The notes beneath the pieces are model-generated. The model ran no database searches. It saw only the letters and a program-made list of their open reading frames with translations, and was not told the DNA's origin. A DNA stretch of 64,000 nt from Salinisphaera hydrothermalis C41B8 (GTDB taxonomy: Bacteria > Pseudomonadota > Gammaproteobacteria > Nevskiales > Salinisphaeraceae), in contig NZ_APNK01000009.1 in assembly GCF_000732535.1 (NCBI RefSeq), positions 1-64,000 on the forward strand, in the 5' to 3' direction. A program made the position numbers and the translations under genes. This document shows, in pieces, positions 17,691-24,364 of this stretch (the first letter of the stretch is position 1; every line of letters starts with the position of its first letter).

Positions 17691-20396
17691 ATGTCCGAAT
17701 CCAATGCCCATGGCCCGCTGATCCTCATCGACGGCTCGTCGTGGCTGTATCGTGCTTTTCACGTGCTGCCGCCATTGACCAATGCCGACGGCCAGCCGAC
17801 CGGTGCGATTTACGGCATGACCAACATGCTGCGCAAGTTCCTGCGCGAGTACGAATCCGATCGCATCGTGGTGGTGTTCGACCCGCGCGGGCCGACCTTC
17901 CGTAACGAACTGTTTCCCGACTACAAGGCCCATCGGCCACCGGTGCCGCCGGATCTGGCCGATCAGTTCGAGGGCATCCGCGAGGTCATCCACGCGATGG
18001 GCCTACCGATCGTGCAGATGGACGGTGTGGAGGCCGACGACGTGATCGGTACGCTGGCCGCGCGTGAGCCCGGCCCCGTCGTGATCGTGACTGGCGACAA
18101 GGACATGGCTCAGCTGGTCGACGAGCGGGTCGTGCTGCTCGATACCATGCAGGACAAGCGCACCGACGTCGCCCGTGTACACGACAAGTTCGGCGTCGGC
18201 CCGGAACTGATCACGGATTATCTGGCGCTGGTCGGCGATACCTCCGACAATATTCCGGGCATCGAGAAGGTTGGCCCGAAGACAGCGGCCAAGTGGTTGA
18301 TCAAGTACGGCAATCTCGCCGGCGTGATCGAGCACGCCGATGAGATCGGCGGCAAGGTGGCCGACAATCTGCGGGCGCGGCTCGACCAGCTGCCGTTGTA
18401 TCAGGATCTGGCCACGATCCGCACCGAGCTGGATCTGACCGGGCTGGCCGACGAATTGACTCGGCGCGAGCCGGACAACGACGCGCTGCATGCGCTGTTT
18501 CGTCGTTACGATTTCAGCAAGTTCCTGGAAGAGCTGGATACTCCGACCGATGTGTCCGCGGCGCCCGACACGCCGGCTGCGCCGAGCGAAACGCAGTATC
18601 ACACCGTGCTCGATATCGAAGCGCTCGAGGCCATGATGGCCAAACTCGAGGCCGCCGAGCTGATCTGCGTGGATACCGAAACCGACGCTCTGTCGGCCAT
18701 GCAGTCGAATCTGGTGGGGCTATCGTTCGCGGTCGAGCCGGGCGAGGCCTGGTATGTGCCGGTCGGGCACAATTATCTCGGCGCACCGGACCAGCTGCCG
18801 ATGGATACCGTCCTCGATCGCGTGCGCGGCGTGCTCGAGAACCCGGCCATCAGCAAGCTCGGCCAGCACATCAAGTATGACCTGAACGTGCTCGCCCGCT
18901 ACAACGTGCATGTCGCCGGCGCCGATCAGGACACCATGCTCGAATCCTATGTGCTGGATTCCACCGCGACGCGCCACGACATGGATTCGCTGGCGCAGAA
19001 ATACCTCGAGCGCAAGACCACCAAGTTCGAGGACGTCGCCGGCAAGGGCGCGAAGCAGGTTGGTTTCAATCAGGTGTCGCTGGATGTCGCCACGCCGTAT
19101 GCGGCCGAGGACGCCGATATCACGCTGCAACTGCATCAGTTGCTGCATGCGCGCTTGAGCGAGGTCGGCCGTCTGCTCGAGCTTTATGAAACGATCGAAA
19201 TGCCGCTGATGCCGGTACTCGCCCGCGTCGAGGCCAACGGCGTGCTGGTCGACGACCAGCTGCTGCGCCGCGTGTCCGGTGAAATGGCCGAGCGCATGAA
19301 AGAGATCGAGAAGGCCGCCTACGACGCCGCCGGCGGCGAGTTCAATCTCGGCTCGCCGGCCCAGCTCAAGGAAATCCTGTTCGATCGGCTGGAATTGCCG
19401 GTTATCCGCAAGACGCCCAAGGGCGCGCCGTCCACGGCCGAGGATGTGCTGCGCGAGCTGGCCGACAAACATGCGCTGCCGGCGCATATCGTGGCCTGGC
19501 GGGAATTGTCGAAGCTGCGTTCGACCTATGCCGACAAGCTGCCGACGCTGATCAATCCGGCGACGGGGCGTATTCACACCAGCTATCACCAGGCTGTGGC
19601 GGCCACCGGGCGCTTGTCGTCTTCCGACCCGAATCTCCAGAACATCCCGATCCGGACCGAGGCCGGCCGGCGTATTCGTGAGGCCTTTATCGCGCCGCCC
19701 GGCACCAAGATCCTGGCGGTGGATTATTCGCAGATCGAGCTGCGCATCATGGCGCATCTGTCGGGCGATCCCGGCCTGCTGGCGGCGTTCAACGAACAGC
19801 GCGACGTCCATGCCGCGACCGCCAGTGAGGTGTTCGATACGCCGCTGGCCGACGTGAGCCCCGACCAGCGGCGCGCGGCCAAGGCGATCAACTTCGGGCT
19901 GATGTACGGCATGTCGGCCTATGGCCTGGCCAAGCAGCTGGACCTGTCGCGCGAAGACGCCGGCGCCTACATCAACAAGTTCTTCGACCGCTTTGCCGGC
20001 GTTGCCAAGTTCATGGACGACACGCGTGCCGCGGCCAAGGCCCAGGGCTATGTCGAAACGCTGTTCGGGCGCCGTCTTTATCTGCCCGAGATCAACGCCC
20101 GCAATGCATCGCGTCGCCAGTACGCCGAACGCACGGCGATCAATGCGCCGTTACAGGGTACGGCTGCCGATCTGATCAAGAAGGCGATGATCGACGTCGA
20201 CGCTTGGCTGCGTGATTCGGCAGTGGAGGCGCGCATGGTGATGCAGGTCCACGACGAGCTGGTGTTCGAAGTGCCGGCCGCCGAAGCCGAAGCATTGGGC
20301 CAGACTATCGCACAGCGCATGAGCGCGGTCGCCGAACTGGACGTGCCGCTGGTGGCCGAAGCCGGCGTGGCCGATAACTGGCAACAGGCGCATTGA
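17691..20396 (+). CDS. polA: DNA polymerase I
   Basis: About 901 aa, full length. The 5'-3' exonuclease domain is at the N-terminus (LILIDGSSWLYRAFH ... VEADDVIGTLA ... GDTSDNIPG). The 3'-5' exonuclease domain keeps its catalytic acids (ICVDTETDALSAM), so proofreading should be intact. The polymerase domain has VDYSQIELRIMAHLSGD, the O-helix RRAAKAINFGLMYGMS, and QVHDELVFEV. I chose ATG 17691 over the upstream TTG frame because homology begins there. Role: Okazaki-fragment maturation and repair. It is followed by a strong hairpin and then the small-RNA array. Confidence 0.97.
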   Translation: MSESNAHGPLILIDGSSWLYRAFHVLPPLTNADGQPTGAIYGMTNMLRKFLREYESDRIVVVFDPRGPTFRNELFPDYKAHRPPVPPDLADQFEGIREVIHAMGLPIVQMDGVEADDVIGTLAAREPGPVVIVTGDKDMAQLVDERVVLLDTMQDKRTDVARVHDKFGVGPELITDYLALVGDTSDNIPGIEKVGPKTAAKWLIKYGNLAGVIEHADEIGGKVADNLRARLDQLPLYQDLATIRTELDLTGLADELTRREPDNDALHALFRRYDFSKFLEELDTPTDVSAAPDTPAAPSETQYHTVLDIEALEAMMAKLEAAELICVDTETDALSAMQSNLVGLSFAVEPGEAWYVPVGHNYLGAPDQLPMDTVLDRVRGVLENPAISKLGQHIKYDLNVLARYNVHVAGADQDTMLESYVLDSTATRHDMDSLAQKYLERKTTKFEDVAGKGAKQVGFNQVSLDVATPYAAEDADITLQLHQLLHARLSEVGRLLELYETIEMPLMPVLARVEANGVLVDDQLLRRVSGEMAERMKEIEKAAYDAAGGEFNLGSPAQLKEILFDRLELPVIRKTPKGAPSTAEDVLRELADKHALPAHIVAWRELSKLRSTYADKLPTLINPATGRIHTSYHQAVAATGRLSSSDPNLQNIPIRTEAGRRIREAFIAPPGTKILAVDYSQIELRIMAHLSGDPGLLAAFNEQRDVHAATASEVFDTPLADVSPDQRRAAKAINFGLMYGMSAYGLAKQLDLSREDAGAYINKFFDRFAGVAKFMDDTRAAAKAQGYVETLFGRRLYLPEINARNASRRQYAERTAINAPLQGTAADLIKKAMIDVDAWLRDSAVEARMVMQVHDELVFEVPAAEAEALGQTIAQRMSAVAELDVPLVAEAGVADNWQQAH

Positions 20397-20398
20397 AG

Positions 20399-20437
20399 CC
20401 CGCCAGGCGCCGGCCGCTGGATCGGCGCCTTGGCGGG
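20399..20437 (+). terminator. Hairpin terminator after polA
   Basis: Long GC-rich inverted repeat 3 bp past the polA stop: arms near CCCGCCAGGCGCC and GGCGCCTTGGCGGG, followed only by TTTG. It separates polA transcription from the downstream small-RNA array. Confidence 0.65.
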
Positions 20438-20520
20438 TTTGCGCTCGCGTCAGTTTCAATACAAATTTCGAGGCATAACAGCGGCTTGTATTTTTTCGGC
20501 AAAATTTTTTCTTGCCCGTC

Positions 20521-20548
20521 GGAACTTGCCGGATGGGGACGGGTCTTA
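20521..20548 (+). promoter_or_regulatory. Sigma-E-type promoter of sRNA unit 1
   Basis: GGAACTT at 20521-20527, 15-nt spacer, GTCTTA at 20543-20548. This matches the known RpoE/AlgU consensus GGAACTT-N15/16-GTCTAA. The first hairpin of the predicted RNA starts 12 nt after the start of the -10 element. Confidence 0.75.
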
Positions 20549-20554
20549 TTCCGT

Positions 20555-20673
20555 GCAAGCACATTGCGGCTTGCCCGCTTTTCTCCCTGAGCGGTAACCC
20601 CCATCCGGTTTCCCCCCAAGAACCGGAATGCTTGCCCCGGTAGCAATTCCCCCTGCTGCCGGGGCTTCTTTTT
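20555..20673 (+). ncRNA. C-rich-loop small RNA, unit 1 of 5
   Basis: Predicted transcript about 119 nt. Hairpin 1 GCAAGC/GCTTGC; hairpin 2 CCGC-TTTTCTCCCTGA-GCGG, identical in all units; hairpin 3 CCGGTT-TCCCCCCAAG-AACCGG; hairpin 4 CCCCGGTAGCA/TGCTGCCGGGG with a C-rich loop, then CTTCTTTTT as terminator. This is the most divergent copy at hairpin 4 apart from unit 5. It occupies the polA-engB interval, which holds Spot 42 in enterobacteria. The unpaired UCUCCC and CCCCCC loops are complementary to Shine-Dalgarno sequences, suggesting trans-acting translational repression. The existence of the family is seen in the sequence; its function is inferred. Confidence 0.8.
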
Positions 20674-20738
20674 GCTCGGCTCCCGTGGCAGAAGCGGGAC
20701 GGCGATTTCCACCTCGAAGAATTTTTTCGAATCGGCTT

Positions 20739-20766
20739 GAAACTTTTCCAGTCGCCTGCAGTCTCA
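20739..20766 (+). promoter_or_regulatory. Sigma-E-type promoter of sRNA unit 2
   Basis: GAAACTT at 20739-20745 (one mismatch to GGAACTT), 15-nt spacer, GTCTCA at 20761-20766. It is the weakest -35 of the five by consensus. Confidence 0.68.
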
Positions 20767-20771
20767 TTCAT

Positions 20772-20877
20772 GTAAGCCAATGCTTACCCGCTTTTCTCCC
20801 TGAGCGGCAACGTCCGGTTCCCCCCCAATGACCGGATCCGCCCCGACGGTTTCCCCCACCGTCGGGGCATTTTTTTT
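20772..20877 (+). ncRNA. C-rich-loop small RNA, unit 2 of 5
   Basis: Predicted transcript about 106 nt. Hairpin 1 GTAAGC-CAAT-GCTTAC; invariant hairpin 2 with TTTTCTCCCTGA loop; hairpin 3 CCGGT-TCCCCCCCAATG-ACCGG; terminator hairpin GCCCCGACGGT/ACCGTCGGGGC with TTCCCCC loop and a run of eight T. Nearly identical to units 3 and 4 from hairpin 2 onward, so these three arose by recent duplication. It is the last unit before the insertion sequence. Confidence 0.83.
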
Positions 20878-20880
20878 GGC

Positions 20881-21275
20881 CCTTCGTAAATCCGTTGGGT
20901 AATAGCGTTCTCTGGGTTGTTCCGAGCGTTCGGAAAGGCGAGACGTGCGAATGGGCGGCGCACTGTACCGGGCGCGCTGAGCCCATGCGGAAGAAGTCCA
21001 GGCCGCCGCTGACCACCAGTTTCGCGCTGCGGCGCGGTTGGCTTCTCCGGCTTGTTCAAAATAGAAGAGCGCTCGGAAGAAGCCATAGCCCGCGCGCGCC
21101 AGCATGACCTCAGAATTCGCAACGAGCTTCTGGGGCAAATGACTCGATAGCAGTCGCCATGCGCCCTGATGGATCTTTCCGGCACCGCCTTGTGGGCCTC
21201 GCCCATCGTGTCCGGCAAAAAGCGGCTAAACGCCGGCTGGAGGCGTTTACCGGGCCGGACTGGAAGAGCTAGTGC
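20881..21275 (-). other. Spacer with possible decayed coding remnant
   Basis: No intact gene. Minus-strand frames contain protein-like stretches in different phases (for example FSRFLPDTMGEAHKAV near 21180-21220 and LARAGYGFFRALFYFEQAG near 21060-21120), as expected for a frameshifted relic. I cannot name the family. It separates sRNA unit 2 from the insertion sequence and is much longer than the other inter-unit spacers (about 70-100 bp between terminator and next promoter start). Confidence 0.3.
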
Positions 21276-21277
21276 TA

Positions 21278-22137
21278 GGGTCTGTTGAGGTTTCGTCACA
21301 TGGGCAGCCAGAGCAGAGCACATGCCATGGCGACGACCGCTTCGTAGTGCGTCTTTAATTTATCGAAGCGACAAGCGATCGCACGGTACTGTTTGAGCCG
21401 TGCAAACGCGTTCTCGACGAGATGGCGATAACGGTACAAACCGCTATCGAAGTCTGGATTGGCTCGCTTGGAATGACGCCGGCGCGGAATGACCGGCCGA
21501 CTGGATCGAGTCTGGATCGCGGCTCGAACCCGACGACTGTCATAGCCTTTGTCCGCGATCATGATGTCAACGCGAGGTATCGCGTCGACCAGGCTCGGCC
21601 CGATCGAACAATCGTTGATCTGACCGCCCGTGATCTCGAAGGTGATCGGCAAGCCGTAGGCATCCACGGCCAAGTGAATCTTGGTCGTGCGCCCGGCGCG
21701 ACTGGCGCCGATCGCCTGCGGCTGACCGCCGCTAGCCCCGGCACTGTGCTGGTGGGCCTTGGCATAGCTGCCATCCATAAACGCCCATTCGAGATCGGGG
21801 TCGACGATGCACGCATGGAAAATACGCCGCCACTTGCCACTGGCGGCCCAGGCTCGAAAACGCTGATAAATCGTAGTCCACGGCCCGAAGGCCTGCGGCA
21901 GATCGCGCCATGGGCATCCGACCCGCACACGGTAGAGCATGCCCTCGACTGTTTGCCGCAATCGTGGCTTGTCGTAAATCGACTCAGCCAGCAGTATCTG
22001 TCTGAGCTTCGCTCAGAGCTTTTCTGAGAGCATCTGGCGGGCCATGGCGAACTCGTTTTGAAGCGGGGGTGGAATACCGCAACAATGCGAGTTCGCCATT
22101 TCATTTCAATCGCTTATGACGAAACCTCAACACGTCC
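21278..22137 (-). mobile_element. IS5-family (IS427-like) insertion sequence, 860 bp
   Basis: Terminal inverted repeats are GGGTCTGTTGAGGTTTCGTC at the left and, in reverse complement, GGACGTGTTGAGGTTTCGTC at the right, 18/20 identical. The element is flanked by TA on both sides (21276-21277 and 22138-22139) within CTAG contexts, typical of the IS427 group. One transposase gene fills it on the minus strand. The insertion lies between sRNA units 2 and 3 without breaking either unit. Confidence 0.9.
21296..22045 (-). pseudogene. IS5-family transposase with early nonsense codon
   Basis: From ATG 22045 the protein would start MARQMLSEKL, then hits an in-frame TGA at 22013-22015 (codon 11), then continues AKLRQILLAESIYDKPRLRQTVEGMLYRVR and a full DDE transposase (MDGSYAKAHQH, ADKGYDS, C-terminal VENAFARLKQYRAIACRFDK). 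IS5 relatives usually have Trp at the TGA position, so TGG to TGA is the likely change. Reinitiation downstream (for example the frame from 21961) could give a shortened protein, but activity is doubtful. Confidence 0.85.
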
Positions 22138-22183
22138 TAGTGCCTTCAATCCGATATACCGAGAATTTTTTTTGAGGCTTGCG

Positions 22184-22211
22184 GGAACTCTGTGCGACGT
22201 GCGGCGTCTGA
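22184..22211 (+). promoter_or_regulatory. Sigma-E-type promoter of sRNA unit 3
   Basis: GGAACTC at 22184-22190, 15-nt spacer, GTCTGA at 22206-22211. It lies 47 bp downstream of the insertion-sequence end, so unit 3 keeps its own promoter despite the insertion. Confidence 0.72.
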
Positions 22212-22217
22212 CTTGAT

Positions 22218-22321
22218 GTAGGCCATGGCCTACCCGCTTTTCTCCCTGAGCGGTTACATCCGGTTCCCTCCCCAAGACCGGATCCGCCCCGACGGTTTCC
22301 CCCACCGTCGGGGCTTTTTTT
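22218..22321 (+). ncRNA. C-rich-loop small RNA, unit 3 of 5
   Basis: Predicted transcript about 104 nt. Hairpin 1 GTAGGC-CATG-GCCTAC; invariant hairpin 2; hairpin 3 CCGGT-TCCCTCCCCAAG-ACCGG; terminator GCCCCGACGGT/ACCGTCGGGGC with TTCCCCC loop and seven T. Same architecture and promoter type as units 2 and 4. First unit after the insertion sequence. Confidence 0.83.
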
Positions 22322-22359
22322 GCTCGACGAACGCATAGCGTAAAAATTTTCGCATCGGC

Positions 22360-22387
22360 GGAACTTCTCGAGCGAGCCCGTGTCTAC
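22360..22387 (+). promoter_or_regulatory. Sigma-E-type promoter of sRNA unit 4
   Basis: GGAACTT at 22360-22366, 15-nt spacer, GTCTAC at 22382-22387. Perfect -35 match to the RpoE consensus. Confidence 0.75.
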
Positions 22388-22393
22388 TTCTAT

Positions 22394-22496
22394 ACAGGCA
22401 ACGCCTGTCCGCTTTTCTCCCTGAGCGGCTACATCCGGTTCCCCCCCAATGACCGGATCCGCCCCGACGGTTTCCCCCGACCGTCGGGGCTTTTTT
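22394..22496 (+). ncRNA. C-rich-loop small RNA, unit 4 of 5
   Basis: Predicted transcript about 103 nt. Hairpin 1 ACAGGC-AAC-GCCTGT; invariant hairpin 2; hairpin 3 CCGGT-TCCCCCCCAATG-ACCGG, identical to unit 2; terminator GCCCCGACGGT/ACCGTCGGGGC with TTCCCCCG loop and six T. The 5' hairpin differs at both strands in a compensating way from units 2 and 3. Confidence 0.83.
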
Positions 22497-22546
22497 ATGG
22501 TCGTTTTTCGCGACCTGATCGGCTCCCGAATTATTCGACGGGCCCG

Positions 22547-22574
22547 GGAACTTTTCTCCGGGCCTGTCGTCTAT
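22547..22574 (+). promoter_or_regulatory. Sigma-E-type promoter of sRNA unit 5
   Basis: GGAACTT at 22547-22553, 15-nt spacer, GTCTAT at 22569-22574. Confidence 0.75.
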
Positions 22575-22581
22575 ATTCACA

Positions 22582-22690
22582 GCAGGCCGTGCCTGCCCGC
22601 TTTTCTCCCTGAGCGGTTAGAGTCCGGTTCCCCCTAAGATCGGATTCGGCGCCTCGGCGGCGTTCCCTGCGTCGCCGAGGCCCTTTTTAT
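22582..22690 (+). ncRNA. C-rich-loop small RNA, unit 5 of 5
   Basis: Predicted transcript about 109 nt. Hairpin 1 GCAGGC-CGT-GCCTGC; invariant hairpin 2; hairpin 3 TCCGG-TTCCCCCTAAGA-TCGGA; terminator stem GCCTCGGCG/CGCCGAGGC with a TTCCCTG-containing loop and CCTTTTTATTTT. The terminator stem sequence differs from units 2-4 but pairs equally well. It ends about 140 bp before the convergent engB stop. Confidence 0.82.
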
Positions 22691-22832
22691 TTTCCCTGGG
22701 CGTAACCCGTGGATCCTGTTATCGCACAAGCCATCGCCCGGGTCGACTCTTAAACGCGATTTTGCCGACAAGTGGTCGGTCTGGCTCGATGAACGTAGCG
22801 CGTCCGGGCGCAACCTGAATAAGCGTTGCGTT

Positions 22833-23507
22833 TCAGTCGGATGTCTCGATCAGCGGATCATCGCCATCGCTTTCGTCATCCGGGACGAGCGCCGAGATCG
22901 CGGCTCGTGCTTCCTCGATACCGATTCGCTTGGTCGATGAAAACAGTTGGGCGGTCGCACCTTCGACCGCGGCGCGCGTGCGACGCAAAACATTGTGTTG
23001 CTCGTTACGCGACAGTTTGTCGGCCTTGGTCAGCATGAGATGGAAGGCCAGCCCGTAGGCGCTCCCCCATTCGATCAGCTGTCGATCGAAATCCAGCAGC
23101 GGCCGGCGGGCATCCATGATCAGCACGATGCCGGCCAGCGTTTCACGCTCGGCCAGATAGCCCTCGATCAGCGCGCCCCATTCGGCCTTGATGGCCGGCG
23201 GTACGCGCGCAAAGCCATAGCCGGGCAGATCGGCGAAGCGCAGCCGATCGTTATCGAAGAAATTGATCGCCTGGGTACGTCCGGGCGTTTTACTAGTGCG
23301 TGCGAGGTTGCCCTGCTCGCACAAGGCATTGAGCGCGCTCGACTTGCCGGCGTTCGAGCGCCCGGCGAACGCGATTTCGCAGCGATCGGCCGGCGGCAGC
23401 GCCGAGAGCTTGGGCGCCGACAGCAGAAAGCGCATGGTTCGAAAATCGCGGGCGGTGAGTTCGGGCATCGATGAGATCAGGCTGGTAGTGTGACGGCGCT
23501 CGGCCAT
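22833..23507 (-). CDS. engB: Ribosome biogenesis GTP-binding protein EngB (YihA/YsxC)
   Basis: 224 aa TRAFAC-class GTPase. G1 is GRSNAGKSS, G2 is in TPGRTQ, G3 is DLPGYG, G4 is TKADK and G5 is the SS of FSSTKR. It acts in late 50S subunit assembly. The order polA - small RNA - engB is the same as around spf in E. coli. It is convergent with the sRNA array and divergent from dsbA. MPELTARDF further in is a possible shorter start. Confidence 0.95.
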   Translation of the reverse strand: MAERRHTTSLISSMPELTARDFRTMRFLLSAPKLSALPPADRCEIAFAGRSNAGKSSALNALCEQGNLARTSKTPGRTQAINFFDNDRLRFADLPGYGFARVPPAIKAEWGALIEGYLAERETLAGIVLIMDARRPLLDFDRQLIEWGSAYGLAFHLMLTKADKLSRNEQHNVLRRTRAAVEGATAQLFSSTKRIGIEEARAAISALVPDDESDGDDPLIETSD

Positions 23508-23583
23508 TGTAGCGGTCTCCGTCGGCGGATTTCGCCCGACGCCGCACTGTAGCCGGCTTTCGTCAATCTACGGACACGAACGG

Positions 23584-24237
23584 ATGTTGCATCGAAAAAC
23601 CGTCCTGTTGGCCTTGCTCGGGCTTGTGGTGTGCCTGCCGGCGGCCGCGCAGAGCCTGGTCTCGCGTTATGTGGCCGGCGACGATTACAAGGTCGCCAGT
23701 TCGCCGGGGCCGGCCCGGGCGCACGGCGCGGTTCGCGTGACCGAATTCTTTCTGTACAGCTGCCCGCATTGTTTCCATTTCGAGCCGAAGCTCAACGCCT
23801 GGCTCAAGCAGCATCCGAAGATCGCCTTCAGTCGGGTGCCGGTGCTGTTCGGCTCGGGCGCCCAGCCGTACGCGCGGCTGTATTACACCGAGGTCAAACT
23901 CGGCGTAGTCGATCGCCTGCACGATCAGATTTTCGATGCCATCCACGAGGATGGCCGGCCCTTGTCCACCGAAGGCCAGATGCGCCAGTTCATGGAAGCG
24001 CACGGCGTCGACGGCCAGCGCTTCGATAGGATCTACAATAGCGCGGCGGTCAAGCAGAAGGTCCAGCACATCGTCGCGCGTATGCAGCGCTATCCGGTCA
24101 TGTCCGTTCCCAGCATCAGCGTGGCCGGCCGCTACTGGACCAGCGGTCGCATGGCGGGCAGCAACGAGCGCATGCTCAAGGTCGCGGATTATCTGATCGA
24201 ACAGAGCCGCACGACGAACCCTTCGAGCGGAAGCTGA
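23584..24237 (+). CDS. dsbA: Thiol:disulfide interchange protein DsbA
   Basis: 217 aa. Signal peptide (residues 1-23, ending PAAAQ) and a thioredoxin fold with catalytic motif CPHC at residues 60-63 in LYSCPHCFHFEP. The cis-proline loop is SVPSISV. It introduces disulfide bonds into periplasmic proteins. It starts 76 bp from the divergent engB start. Confidence 0.94.
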   Translation: MLHRKTVLLALLGLVVCLPAAAQSLVSRYVAGDDYKVASSPGPARAHGAVRVTEFFLYSCPHCFHFEPKLNAWLKQHPKIAFSRVPVLFGSGAQPYARLYYTEVKLGVVDRLHDQIFDAIHEDGRPLSTEGQMRQFMEAHGVDGQRFDRIYNSAAVKQKVQHIVARMQRYPVMSVPSISVAGRYWTSGRMAGSNERMLKVADYLIEQSRTTNPSSGS

Positions 24238-24364
24238 ACGCCAGGCGACCGCGGCGCGTAGCGCAATACACCGTGCGGTTTGTATCATAGCGTCCAGATA
24301 GCGCATGGACTGCGCCTGCGGGCGCGATCTACCTAGACGTTCGAATCGAATTCCAGGGGTTTCA

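Noticed and set aside
20764-22637. Short protein frames across the sRNA units (for example minus-strand frames rich in KKSPTVGGNRRGGSG)
   Set aside because: They are translations of the terminator and hairpin repeats, recur only because the RNA repeats, and lack ribosome-binding sites.
20555-22690. Repeats between polA and engB as a CRISPR array
   Set aside because: Units are 103-119 nt with internal hairpins, own promoters and terminators; no short direct repeats with unique spacers and no cas genes.
20555-22690. CsrA-sponge type RNAs
   Set aside because: CsrA-binding RNAs expose GGA in loops. Here the loops are C-rich and GGA is not repeatedly exposed.
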